64,000 nucleotides of DNA, from positions 62,001 to 126,000 of the forward strand of contig NZ_JAFFSX010000023.1 in the NCBI RefSeq assembly GCF_017948485.1. Direction: 5' to 3'. Source of the DNA: Streptomyces sp. GESEQ-35. GTDB lineage: Bacteria; Actinomycetota; Actinomycetes; Streptomycetales; Streptomycetaceae. The notes under the pieces are model-generated. The model was not told the DNA's origin, ran no database searches, and saw only the letters and a program-made list of their open reading frames with translations. This document shows, piece by piece, positions 27,905 to 35,860 of the stretch (the first letter of the stretch is position 1; each line of letters begins with the position of its first letter). A program made the position numbers and the translations under genes.

Positions 27905-28972
27905 CTACCGACTGGCTTCGGAGGAGCGTGGAGGCGCCGCCGTACTGCTGCGCACCACCAGGCTGGTCGCCAGCTCCACCCGCGTCGCCGTCGCCGCCCC
28001 CTCCTCTCGCGCGAGGTCGAGGACGAGCTTGGCCGCCGCCTCTGCCATCTCGGTCAGCGGCTGTCGTACGGTCGTCAGCGGCGGCCCCACCCAGCGGGCG
28101 ACCGGCAGATCGTCGAAGCCGACGACGCTCAGGTCCTCGGGGATGCGCAGCCCCAACTCGCGCGCCGCCTCGTACAGGCCGAGCGCCTGGAGGTCGTTGC
28201 CGGCGAAGACCGCGGTGGGCCGGTCGGGGGCGCGCAGCAGTTCCAGGCCGCGCCGGTAGCCCGTCTCGTGGTGGAAGTCGCCGTTCCTGAGCAGCTCGGG
28301 GTCGACCGGCAGCCCGGCGGTCTCCAGCGCCGCCCGGTATCCGTCCACCCGGGCGCGGCTGCACATCATCCGGGACGGTCCGCTGATCGCACCGATCCGG
28401 GTGTGCCCCAGCTCGACGAGATGGCGCGTGGCGGCAAGCCCGCCCTGCCAGTTGGTGGCGCCGATGGACGGCACGTCGGCGCCCGGGTCACCCGCCGGGT
28501 CCATCACCACGAACGGGATGGAGCGGCTGGTCAGCAGGGCGCGCTGGGACTCGTCGAGGCCGGACAGCACGAGGATCACGCCGTGCGGGCGGCGGGCGGC
28601 GACCTGGTCGGCCCAGGTGCGGCCGGGCGTGAGCCGACCGGCGCTCTCGCTCAGCACCACGCTCAGCCCGGCGTCCCGCGCCACGTTCTCCACGCCCCGG
28701 ATGACCTCCATCGCCCACGCGCTCTCCAGTTCGTGGAAGACGAGGTCGATCAGGGGGGAGCGGCTCGCCTCGGCGCGGCGGCGCCGGTAGCCGTGGGCGC
28801 GCAGCAGTTCCTCGACGCGGGCCCGGGTCGACGGGGCGACATCGGCGCGGCCGTTGAGGACCTTCGAAACAGTCGGCGCGGACACGCCGGCCTCGCGGGC
28901 GATCTCGGCGAGTGTCGCGGTCTGCGTCGAGCGTCCTGCCGTCCGGGTTTGAGCGGGCTCGGAGGGTGTCAT
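27905..28972 (-). CDS. LacI-family transcriptional repressor
   Basis: 355 residues. N-terminal helix-turn-helix and hinge: ATLAEIAREAGVSAPTVSKV, then LNGRADVAPSTRARVEELL; sugar-binding periplasmic-like domain with GVILVLSGL, RPTAVFAGNDLQALG and LSVVGFDDLPVARWV. Divergent from the GH3 glycosidase gene, its probable target. The start codon is preceded by TACGAT and seven bases, suggesting a leaderless transcript from a promoter that overlaps the glycosidase promoter. The inducer is probably a sugar released by the glycosidase (inference). Confidence 0.92.
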   Translation of the reverse strand: MTPSEPAQTRTAGRSTQTATLAEIAREAGVSAPTVSKVLNGRADVAPSTRARVEELLRAHGYRRRRAEASRSPLIDLVFHELESAWAMEVIRGVENVARDAGLSVVLSESAGRLTPGRTWADQVAARRPHGVILVLSGLDESQRALLTSRSIPFVVMDPAGDPGADVPSIGATNWQGGLAATRHLVELGHTRIGAISGPSRMMCSRARVDGYRAALETAGLPVDPELLRNGDFHHETGYRRGLELLRAPDRPTAVFAGNDLQALGLYEAARELGLRIPEDLSVVGFDDLPVARWVGPPLTTVRQPLTEMAEAAAKLVLDLAREEGAATATRVELATSLVVRSSTAAPPRSSEASR

Positions 28973-29000
28973 GGCGGCGATCGTATCCCTGCACCCCCTC

Positions 29001-29029
29001 TTGACGAACCCTTCTCAGCGCCATAGCGT
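29001..29029 (+). promoter_or_regulatory. Promoter of the GH3 glycosidase gene
   Basis: TTGACG (29001-29006) and TAGCGT (29024-29029) are separated by 17 bases, a good principal-sigma match. The expected start is near 29036, just before the operator-like palindrome. The proposed -35 of the divergent lacI-type gene (GACGAA on this strand, 29003-29008) overlaps it. Confidence 0.7.
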
Positions 29030-29038
29030 CCCGGAACA

Positions 29039-29056
29039 TTCGATACGTGCATCGAA
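29039..29056. promoter_or_regulatory. Operator-like palindrome for the LacI-family repressor
   Basis: TTCGAT, six bases, ATCGAA: a perfect 6+6+6 inverted repeat placed at the presumed transcription start of the glycosidase gene. The position is right for repression; binding is inferred. Confidence 0.6.
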
Positions 29057-29085
29057 ACATTCGTGAGACACCCGACAGGAGTTTC

Positions 29086-31392
29086 ATGACCACCGCCCCC
29101 TGGCGTGACCCCGCCCTGCCCGCCGCCGCCCGCGTCGACGACCTCCTGGCCCGGATGACCCTGGCGGAGAAGACCGCCCAGCTGTACGGGGTTTGGGTGG
29201 GCGCCGCCACGGACGGCGACGGAGTCGCCCCGCACCAGCAGGACATGACCGCCGACTACGACTGGGCAGAGCTCATCACCCACGGCCTGGGCCAGCTCAC
29301 CCGCTCCTACGGCACCGCCCCCGTGGACCCGGCGTTGGGCGCGCAGGCACTGGCCCGCGCCCAGCGCCGGATCAGCGAAGCCGGCCGCTTCGGCATCCCG
29401 GCCGTCGCGCACGAGGAGTGCCTCGCCGGCTTCACGGCCTGGGGCGCGACGGCCTACCCGGTCCCCCTCGCCTGGGGCGCGACCTTCGACCCGCCCCTGG
29501 TCGAGGAGATGGCCCGCCACATCGGCCGCGACCTCCACGCGGCAGGCGTCCACCAGGGCCTCGCGCCCGTCCTGGACGTCGTACGCGATCCGCGCTGGGG
29601 CCGGGTCGAGGAGACGATCGGCGAGGACCCGTATCTGGTCGGCACGATCGGCGCCGCCTACGTCCGGGGCCTGGAGTCGGCCGGGATCGTCGCCACGCTC
29701 AAGCACTTCGCCGGGTACGCGTCCTCGGTGGGCGCCCGAAATCAGGCTCCCGTGCGGGCGGGCGTCCGCGAGATCGCGGATGTGATCCTCCCGCCCTTCG
29801 AGATGGCGCTGCGCGAGGGCGGAGCCCGCTCGGTGATGGCGGCCTACAACGAGACGGACGGCGTCCCGGCCTCCGCGGACGCCGCCCTGCTGACCGAACT
29901 CCTGCGGCAGGACTGGGGGTTCACCGGCACGGTCGTCGCCGACTACTTCGGCATCACCTTCCTCGAGACCCTGCACCGCGTCGCGGGCTCCCCCGCCGAG
30001 GCGGCACACGCGGCGCTCGCGGCGGGCATCGACGTGGAGCTGCCGACGCTGAAGTGCTACGGCCGCCCGCTGCTGGAGGCGGTACGGGAGGGCCGTGTCC
30101 CGGAGGAGCTGGTGGACCGGGCGGCCCGCCGCGTCCTGCTCCAGAAGTGCGAACTCGGCCTCCTGGACGCCGACTGGGCCCCGGAGCCGAAGGGCCCGAT
30201 CGACCTCGACTCGACCGCCAACCGCACCCTCGCCCGCCGGCTGGCCGAGGAGTCGGTGGTCCTGCTGGACAACCCGGACGGCGTGCTGCCGCTGGCCCCG
30301 GACGCCCGGATCGCGGTCGTCGGCCCGAGGGCGGCGGACGCTCTGGCGATGCTCGGCTGCTACTCGTTCCCGTCCCACGTGTTGACGCACCACCCCGAGG
30401 TCCCGATGGGCATCGACATCCCACCGGTCCTCCAGGCCCTGCGCGACGAACTCCCGGACGCCAAGGTGACGTTCGCGGAGGGCTGCGACACCTCGGACCC
30501 CGACACCGCGGGCTTCGAAGAGGCGGTGGCGCGGGCGTCCGAGGCGGATGTGTGCGTGGCGGTGCTGGGCGACCGGGCGGGCCTGTTCGGGCGGGGCACG
30601 TCGGGCGAGGGCTGCGATGTGACGGATCTCCGACTGCCGGGAGTACAGGGCGAGTTGCTGGACGCGCTGATCGAGACGGGCGTCCCGGTGGTCCTGGTAC
30701 TCCTCACCGGCCGCCCCTACGCGCTGGGCCGCTGGCACGGGCGTCTGGGCGCCGCCGTCCAGGCGTTCTTCCCCGGGGAGGAGGGCGGACCGGCGGTGGC
30801 GGGAGTGCTGTCGGGCCGCGTCAACCCCTCCGGCCGCCTTCCGGTGAGCGTCCCGCACGTGCCCGGCGGCCAGCCGTGGACGTACCTCCAGCCGCCGCTG
30901 GGCCTGGCGGGCGAGGTGAGCAACCTGGACCCGACGCCGCTGTACGCCTTCGGACACGGCCGCTCGTACACGGCGTTCACCTGGGACTCCTTCGAGGGCA
31001 CACGTCCGACCATCGACACGGACGGCTCGTACGACGTCTCGGTCGTCGTCCGCAACACGGGCGACCGGGCGGGTGCGGAGGTCGTCCAGCTGTACCTGCA
31101 CGATCCGGTGGCCTCCGTGACCCGCCCGGACGTCCGGCTGATCGGCTACCGGCGAGTCGAGCTGGAGCCGGGGGACGCGGCTCGCGTGACATTCCGCTTC
31201 CACCCGGACCTTTCGGCCTTCACCGACGGCTCCGGCCGAAGGGTGGTCGAACCGGGCGCCCTCGAACTACGGTTGGCGGCATCCAGCGCGGACGTACGGC
31301 ACACGGCGCGGCTGACGCTCGCGGGACCGGTGAGGGTGCTCGGGCCGGACCGGCGGCTGCGGTGCGACGCGGAGGTGTCGGAGGTGGAGTGA
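29086..31392 (+). CDS. Glycoside hydrolase family 3 protein (beta-xylosidase/beta-glucosidase type)
   Basis: 768 residues from ATG 29086 with AGGAG upstream. No signal peptide, so cytoplasmic. GH3 N-terminal barrel: LAPVLDVVRDPRWGRVEETI, GEDPYLVG, LKHFAGY, SVMAAYNETDG. The nucleophile is probably Asp286 in VVADYFGI, where many members have SDW. The alpha/beta sandwich (DARIAVVGPRA) and C-terminal Fn3-like domain (VVVRNTGDRAGAEVVQLYLH) complete the standard architecture. It likely hydrolyses imported xylo- or gluco-oligosaccharides. No sugar transporter adjoins, which is unusual for such a regulator-enzyme pair. Confidence 0.92.
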   Translation: MTTAPWRDPALPAAARVDDLLARMTLAEKTAQLYGVWVGAATDGDGVAPHQQDMTADYDWAELITHGLGQLTRSYGTAPVDPALGAQALARAQRRISEAGRFGIPAVAHEECLAGFTAWGATAYPVPLAWGATFDPPLVEEMARHIGRDLHAAGVHQGLAPVLDVVRDPRWGRVEETIGEDPYLVGTIGAAYVRGLESAGIVATLKHFAGYASSVGARNQAPVRAGVREIADVILPPFEMALREGGARSVMAAYNETDGVPASADAALLTELLRQDWGFTGTVVADYFGITFLETLHRVAGSPAEAAHAALAAGIDVELPTLKCYGRPLLEAVREGRVPEELVDRAARRVLLQKCELGLLDADWAPEPKGPIDLDSTANRTLARRLAEESVVLLDNPDGVLPLAPDARIAVVGPRAADALAMLGCYSFPSHVLTHHPEVPMGIDIPPVLQALRDELPDAKVTFAEGCDTSDPDTAGFEEAVARASEADVCVAVLGDRAGLFGRGTSGEGCDVTDLRLPGVQGELLDALIETGVPVVLVLLTGRPYALGRWHGRLGAAVQAFFPGEEGGPAVAGVLSGRVNPSGRLPVSVPHVPGGQPWTYLQPPLGLAGEVSNLDPTPLYAFGHGRSYTAFTWDSFEGTRPTIDTDGSYDVSVVVRNTGDRAGAEVVQLYLHDPVASVTRPDVRLIGYRRVELEPGDAARVTFRFHPDLSAFTDGSGRRVVEPGALELRLAASSADVRHTARLTLAGPVRVLGPDRRLRCDAEVSEVE

Positions 31393-31421
31393 TCCTCCGC
31401 GGGGGACCCTGGGGGAGCGCG

Positions 31422-31940
31422 ATGGACAGGCAGGTTCACGACCAGTTGAAGTGTGCCGCCGCGTCGGCGGTGGCGGCCGGGGTGGCTCTGGCAGTGACGT
31501 CAGGGGTCCGTGAGGCCCCGGGGGTGCACGTCGGCGACGTGGTGTTCGCCGCCGCCGTCGCCACGCTGTGGACGCTCCTCAAGAGCACCCGACTCAAGGG
31601 CATCGGCCTGCTGCGGGATCTGGACGCCACGCAGCCGCTGCCGGACCCGGACACCCCGACGCCCACCGTCTTCCGCCCACGCTTCCCACTGCGGGTGCTG
31701 GTCCTCTATCTGGTGGCGGCGCTGGGCCTGTCCCTGCTGTTCAGTCCCTGGTGGTCGCTGCTCCCCCTGGTCGGTGCCGTTGACTGGCTGTCCGACGCGG
31801 TCGTCACGGCCCACTGGGAGCGCAGGCGCGGGCGGACACTGTGGCGGGGCCACGACCCGGACGAGCCCGGACGGCTCGCCTTCACCACCGTCACCCCTCC
31901 GCCAGCGCCTCGAACCGCCACCGATGCACCGCCCGGCTGA
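31422..31940 (+). CDS. Small hypothetical membrane protein
   Basis: 172 residues from ATG 31422 with GGGGGAG upstream, 29 bases after the glycosidase gene and on the same strand. Hydrophobic segments at about 10-27 (AASAVAAGVALAVTSG), 90-106 (VLVLYLVAALGLSLLF) and 110-125, separated by a Pro/Thr-rich loop. No family recognised. The last 50 bases overlap a convergent gene, so the exact 3' end is less certain than the hydrophobic core. Confidence 0.65.
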   Translation: MDRQVHDQLKCAAASAVAAGVALAVTSGVREAPGVHVGDVVFAAAVATLWTLLKSTRLKGIGLLRDLDATQPLPDPDTPTPTVFRPRFPLRVLVLYLVAALGLSLLFSPWWSLLPLVGAVDWLSDAVVTAHWERRRGRTLWRGHDPDEPGRLAFTTVTPPPAPRTATDAPPG

Positions 31941-32148
31941 CCAACTCCCCGTCCGGCTCCGGAAGTTCGGGAACATCGGCGTCGTACGACCCCTCCCACC
32001 ACGTGATGACGAGAACCCGGTCCTCGGGCGCCCGGAAGGTCTCCCGCCGCAGGGGTTCCTCAGCAAGCCGCTGCCCGGACACCCAGGCCAACAGCTCCTC
32101 CCCCCGCCCGTCGACCGCCCGCGCCTCCCACATCAACGCCACCGTCAT
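31891..32148 (-). CDS. Small conserved-looking protein coupled to tsaD
   Basis: 85 residues from ATG 32148 (MTVALMWEARAVDGRGEELL). The ATG overlaps the tsaD stop codon as ATGA, so translation is probably coupled. The sequence is soluble, rich in Trp, Glu and Arg (VLVITWWEGSYDADVPELPE) and resembles small monooxygenase-like or stress-response barrel proteins in size only. Function is unknown. It may support the t6A operon or merely share its transcript. It overlaps the end of the convergent membrane-protein gene by 50 bases. Confidence 0.7.
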   Translation of the reverse strand: MTVALMWEARAVDGRGEELLAWVSGQRLAEEPLRRETFRAPEDRVLVITWWEGSYDADVPELPEPDGELVSRAVHRWRFEALAEG

Positions 32149-33230
32149 GAGTACAGGTTGTCCTTGCTGACCTCGTGGACATGGTCGTGCCCCGGCACAT
32201 GCGGATCCGTCACCGGCAGCGAAGAATCCGCCGACAGGTCCCAGCTCGACGCCGCCCGCCCCCGCGTCACCATCTCGGCACCCAGCGCGGCGACCATCGC
32301 GCCGTTGTCGGTGCACAACTTGGGCCGCGGCACCCGCAGTTCGATACCGGCGGCCTCGCAGCGGTGCAGCGCCAGCGCCCGCAACCGCGAATTCGCGGCC
32401 ACGCCACCGCCGATCATCAGATGGTCGACACCCTCGTCCTTGCAGGCCCGTACGGCCTTGCGAGTCAGCACGTCCACGACCGCCTCCTGGAAGGACGCCG
32501 CCACATCGCGCACCGGCACCTCCTCCCCCGCCGCCCGCTTGGCCTCGATCCAGCGGGCCACGGCGGTCTTCAGACCGGAGAAGGAGAAGTCGTACGCCGG
32601 GTCGCGGGGTCCGGTCAGGCCGCGCGGGAAGGCAATGGCCCGCGGATCGCCCTCCTTCGCGTACCGGTCGATGACCGGGCCGCCCGGGAAGCCGAGGTTC
32701 AGCACCCGCGCGATCTTGTCGAAGGCCTCGCCGGCCGCGTCGTCGATCGTCGCGCCCATGGGCCGTACGTCCGATGTGATGTCAGACGACAGCAGCAAGG
32801 AAGAGTGCCCGCCGGACACCAGCAGCGCCATCGTCGGCTCGGGCAGCGCGCCGTGCTCCAGCTGGTCGACGCAGATGTGGGAGGCGAGGTGGTTCACGCC
32901 GTACAGGGGCTTGCCGAGCGCGTAGGCGTACGCCTTCGCCGCCGAGACGCCCACCAGCAGGGCGCCCGCGAGCCCGGGACCGGCGGTGACGGCGATCCCG
33001 TCGAGGTCCCGGGCGCTCACGCCGGCTTCCTTCAGCGCACGGTCGATGGTCGGGACCATCGCCTCCAGATGCGCCCGGGACGCGACCTCCGGCACCACCC
33101 CGCCGAAGCGGGCGTGCTCGTCGACGCTGGAGGCGATGGCGTCCGCCAGCAGGGTCGTGCCGCGCACGATGCCGACGCCGGTCTCGTCGCAGGAGGTCTC
33201 GATCCCCAGGACCAGTGGTTCGTCAGCCAT
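32145..33230 (-). CDS. tsaD: tRNA N6-threonylcarbamoyladenosine transferase TsaD
   Basis: 361 residues. Transfers threonylcarbamoyl from its adenylate to A37 of tRNAs that read ANN codons. ASKHA fold: VLGIETSCDETGVGI, metal-binding His114 and His118 in NHLASH, LVSGGHSSLLL, and GGGVAANSRLR near the C-terminus. It overlaps rimI by eight bases and is followed by a coupled small gene. TsaB and TsaE, its partners, are both nearby; the synthetase TsaC is not in the window. Confidence 0.97.
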   Translation of the reverse strand: MADEPLVLGIETSCDETGVGIVRGTTLLADAIASSVDEHARFGGVVPEVASRAHLEAMVPTIDRALKEAGVSARDLDGIAVTAGPGLAGALLVGVSAAKAYAYALGKPLYGVNHLASHICVDQLEHGALPEPTMALLVSGGHSSLLLSSDITSDVRPMGATIDDAAGEAFDKIARVLNLGFPGGPVIDRYAKEGDPRAIAFPRGLTGPRDPAYDFSFSGLKTAVARWIEAKRAAGEEVPVRDVAASFQEAVVDVLTRKAVRACKDEGVDHLMIGGGVAANSRLRALALHRCEAAGIELRVPRPKLCTDNGAMVAALGAEMVTRGRAASSWDLSADSSLPVTDPHVPGHDHVHEVSKDNLYS

Positions 33231-33717
33231 TGATTTCGTTTCCTTGCACGGAGGTTGAAGGGCCGTTCAGTCGCATCACCAGGGCGTCCACGTTCCCGGG
33301 CTGGTAGTAGCCGCGCCGGAAGCCGATGGCCTCGAAGCCGTACCGCTCGTACAGCTTCTGGGCGCGGACGTTGTCGATCCGGCACTCCAGCATCACTTCG
33401 GCGCACTCGAAGGCGGTGGCCGCCCGCAGCAGCTCGGTCAGCAGACGGCCGCCGAGGCCAGTGCCCCAGTGGTCGCGGGTCACGGCGATGGTCTGTATGT
33501 CGGCCAGGTCGCCGGAGGCGGCGAGGCCCGCGTACCCGACCAGCCGGTCGCCTTCTACGGCGACGACATACCGCTTGGTCGCCTCGGGACCGCGCGCGTG
33601 GGCGAGCTCGGACCAGAACATGCCCCGCGACCAGGCGTCCTCGGGGAAGAGGTCCTTCTCCAGCTCAAGCACGGGATCGATGTCCCACCAGCGCATCTCG
33701 CGCAGCACCGACGTCAC
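33223..33717 (-). CDS. rimI: Ribosomal-protein-alanine N-acetyltransferase RimI (GNAT)
   Basis: 164 residues. GNAT fold with the acetyl-CoA loop DHWGTGLGGRLLTELL, ADIQTIAV before it, and the RimI pattern ECRIDNVRAQKLYERYGFEAI with GYYQPGNVDALVM. In E. coli, RimI acetylates the N-terminus of ribosomal protein S18; actinobacterial copies may act more broadly. It sits between tsaB and tsaD with overlapping ends (four and eight bases), the usual tsaB-rimI-tsaD operon. Confidence 0.93.
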   Translation of the reverse strand: MTSVLREMRWWDIDPVLELEKDLFPEDAWSRGMFWSELAHARGPEATKRYVVAVEGDRLVGYAGLAASGDLADIQTIAVTRDHWGTGLGGRLLTELLRAATAFECAEVMLECRIDNVRAQKLYERYGFEAIGFRRGYYQPGNVDALVMRLNGPSTSVQGNEING

Positions 33718-34367
33718 TTGGGGGTGACCACCTTGTAGTTCTTGGGAACCTGCGCGTCGGGACGGCGCAGGTACAGCGGCCGGGGCGCGGGGAGTTCCTC
33801 ACCGGCCGCCAGCTTCTCGGCGGCGAGGCTCGCGAGCGCGGCGGCCGACACATGCTCGGGCTCGTGCGAGCTGGGGAAGGTGTCCGGGTACAGCAGCGCA
33901 CCCGCACCGACGGCGGGCAGGCCGGCGACCCGGTCGGCGATGTCGGCGGGCCGGTCGACGGAGGGGTCGGTGACGCGCGTGCGGGAGTCCGCGTAGCGCG
34001 CCCAGTAGACCTCCTTGCGCCGAGCGTCGGTGGCCACGACGAAGGGGCTGTCCAGGTCGGACGCGTACGCGAGGCCGTCGAGTGTGCACAGTCCGTGCAC
34101 GGGGACGCCGAGCGCGAGCCCGAAGGTGTCCGCGGTCATCAGACCGACGCGCAGCCCGGTGTACGGGCCCGGACCGATCCCTACGACGATTCCGGTGACG
34201 GCGTCGAGCTTCAGCCCCGCCTCGGTCAGCACACGGTCGACGGCCGGCAGCAGCAACTCTCCGTGCCGACGCGCATCGACCTGACTCGACGAGGCGATGA
34301 CGTCCGTGCCGTCGTGCAGGGCGACGGTGACGGCGGGGGTGGCGGTATCCAGAGCGAGCAAGAGCAC
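33714..34367 (-). CDS. tsaB: tRNA threonylcarbamoyladenosine biosynthesis protein TsaB
   Basis: 217 residues. Inactive ASKHA paralogue that dimerises with TsaD. Typical N-terminus LLLALDTATPAVTVALHDG, IVVGIGPGPYTGLRVGLMTA and VATDARRKEVYWARY. First gene of the tsaB-rimI-tsaD operon. The divergent gene at 34476 begins about 110 bases upstream. Confidence 0.96.
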   Translation of the reverse strand: MLLLALDTATPAVTVALHDGTDVIASSSQVDARRHGELLLPAVDRVLTEAGLKLDAVTGIVVGIGPGPYTGLRVGLMTADTFGLALGVPVHGLCTLDGLAYASDLDSPFVVATDARRKEVYWARYADSRTRVTDPSVDRPADIADRVAGLPAVGAGALLYPDTFPSSHEPEHVSAAALASLAAEKLAAGEELPAPRPLYLRRPDAQVPKNYKVVTPK

Positions 34368-34475
34368 GCAAACAGCCTACGGCTCCCCGCGCCCGCGCAC
34401 GGCCGCCGCGGTCGGGCGGTCACCTGCTGCTACCGTCGCAACGAAGCGCGATGTACGACGAAGAGGTGGGCGACC

Positions 34476-35027
34476 GTGGGAAGCAGCAGCGCCGGATTCG
34501 TGGCCGTGCTGACCGCGGCGGCGGTCGCGACGGTCGGCTTCCTCGGCTTCCGGGCGTCGGCGACCGTCCCGGCGGATCTGGCCAAGCCCCTGGGGGGCGA
34601 GTCGGCGGCGGCCACCTCGAAGGCGCCGCGGGACGGCGAGCACCCCAAGGCGCTGCCTGTCGCGTCCGGCCTGGGTGAACGGGTCGTGTACTCGGTGGAC
34701 GACGACCGTGTGTGGCTGGTCGCCCAGGGCGACAAGGTCACGCGCACCTTCAAGGTCACCCCGAGCACGGTCGACCCGCTGCCGGGCACCTACACCGTGA
34801 CGTCCCGCTCGAACACCGCGACCGGCTCCGACGGCACCCTCATCGAACACGTCGTCCGCTTCACCAGCGTCGACGGCGTCGCCATCGGCTTCAGCGCGGC
34901 GGTGGACGGCTCGACCCCAACCCCCGACCCGACGGTCCAAACGGGCGGCATCCGCGAGTCCCGCGCGGACGGCGACGCCATGTGGCAGTTCGCAACGATC
35001 GGCCACACGGTGGTCGTGATCCGCTAG
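34476..35027 (+). CDS. Hypothetical membrane-anchored or secreted protein
   Basis: 183 residues from GTG 34476, preceded by GAGGTGGG. An N-terminal hydrophobic segment (FVAVLTAAAVATVGFLGF) is followed by a linker and a beta-rich domain (RVWLVAQGDKVTRTFKVTPS, GTYTVTSRSNTATGSDGT, IEHVVRFTSVDGVAIGFSAA) ending HTVVVIR. The last part resembles a small L,D-transpeptidase-like fold in pattern, but the catalytic SxGC motif is absent, so no enzyme is claimed. It is on the opposite strand from the genes on both sides. Confidence 0.75.
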   Translation: MGSSSAGFVAVLTAAAVATVGFLGFRASATVPADLAKPLGGESAAATSKAPRDGEHPKALPVASGLGERVVYSVDDDRVWLVAQGDKVTRTFKVTPSTVDPLPGTYTVTSRSNTATGSDGTLIEHVVRFTSVDGVAIGFSAAVDGSTPTPDPTVQTGGIRESRADGDAMWQFATIGHTVVVIR

Positions 35028-35039
35028 CGCCCCAGATGA

Positions 35040-35219
35040 TCAGGCGGCCCTACGGCCTTCCGTCTCGTACGGTTCCGGCGCGCGCGGCGGTGTGGAGATC
35101 GCGTTCGCGGCGGCGCACGAGGCCAGCAGATCCTGCATCGACACCCCACCCACCGCATACGACTGCTGTGGCCGGACCTTGTGCTGTGCGCTCTCCGCGC
35201 TGTTCTCCGAAGCCGACAT
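35040..35219 (-). CDS. 59-residue small protein of unknown function
   Basis: 59 residues from ATG 35219, preceded by a very strong CCAGGAGGCGTCC ribosome site. It begins MSASENSAESAQHKVRPQQ, continues SYAVGGVSMQDLLASCAAAN and ends TEGRRAA. Soluble and polar, with one cysteine (Cys35). No signal peptide or membrane segment. The shape, a charged N-terminal part followed by a short Ser/Cys/Ala-rich and Pro-rich part, recalls peptide precursors, but no modifying enzyme or transporter lies nearby. A 24-bp perfect palindrome lies 27 bases upstream and suggests dedicated regulation. Below common gene-calling length cut-offs. Confidence 0.75.
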   Translation of the reverse strand: MSASENSAESAQHKVRPQQSYAVGGVSMQDLLASCAAANAISTPPRAPEPYETEGRRAA

Positions 35220-35245
35220 GGACGCCTCCTGGGGGCGGGGGCGGA

Positions 35246-35269
35246 CGTAGTTAGGTAGACCTAACTACG
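35246..35269. promoter_or_regulatory. 24-bp perfect palindrome (operator) upstream of the small protein gene
   Basis: Arms CGTAGTTAGGT and its exact complement ACCTAACTACG are separated by two bases. It contains TTAGGT and ACCTAA, the end hexamers of the IdeR/DmdR iron box, but their spacing is two instead of seven bases, so it is not a standard iron box. Position just upstream of the ribosome site fits an operator. Confidence 0.7.
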
Positions 35270-35347
35270 GACTGGGTACCATGTGACCACGCACAACACC
35301 TCGAAAGCAATAACTTGCCGACGTCTTGTCGGAACGTTTCCGGGTGC

Positions 35348-35860
35348 TCACGCCGACAGCACGCTCAGGTCGGCGCTCGCCCAGCGCTCCCCCAGCCCGC
35401 TCAGCGTCACCTGCCGCACCTCGTCCGTCGTATCTCCGACGGCCCGGTGGATGACGACCTGCAACCGGTCGTCGGTCAGGTCCTCGACCTTGCCCTCGCC
35501 CCACTCCACGACGATCACCGAGTCGGTCAGCGAGACATCGAGGTCGAGGTCCTCCATCTCGTCGAGGCCGCCGCCCAGGCGGTACGCGTCGACGTGGACC
35601 AGCGGCGGCCCGTCCCCCAGCGACGGATGCACGCGTGCGATCACGAACGTCGGCGAGGTGACGGCACCCCGGACCCCGAGCCCCTCGCCCAGCCCCCGGG
35701 TCAGCGTCGTCTTGCCCGCGCCGAGCTCCCCGCTGAGCATCACGAGGTCACCGGCGCGCAGCAACTTGGCGAGGCGGCGGCCGAGTTCCTTCATCTGGTC
35801 GGGGGACTGGACGATCAGCTCGGTGTCAGCCGGGCTGTGCGGTGCTGCTTCCATAGCCAC
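35348..35860 (-). CDS. tsaE: tRNA threonylcarbamoyladenosine ATPase TsaE
   Basis: 170 residues from GTG 35860; ATG 35854 is an alternative. P-loop ATPase that activates the TsaB-TsaD complex. Walker A GELGAGKT (44-51), SPTFVIARVH, HVDAYRL and VEWGEGK. The start overlaps the end of the upstream hydrolase gene by 35 bases, suggesting coupling. A short hairpin (CCGAC / GTCGG, about 35318-35332) follows the stop and may be a weak terminator. Confidence 0.95.
   Translation of the reverse strand: MAMEAAPHSPADTELIVQSPDQMKELGRRLAKLLRAGDLVMLSGELGAGKTTLTRGLGEGLGVRGAVTSPTFVIARVHPSLGDGPPLVHVDAYRLGGGLDEMEDLDLDVSLTDSVIVVEWGEGKVEDLTDDRLQVVIHRAVGDTTDEVRQVTLSGLGERWASADLSVLSA

Noticed and set aside
34476..35027. 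L,D-transpeptidase function for the small secreted protein
   Set aside because: The beta-rich domain lacks the SxGC catalytic motif, so it is left as hypothetical.
35246..35269. Standard IdeR/DmdR iron box
   Set aside because: Half-site hexamers match, but the spacing is two bases instead of seven, so it is reported only as iron-box-like.
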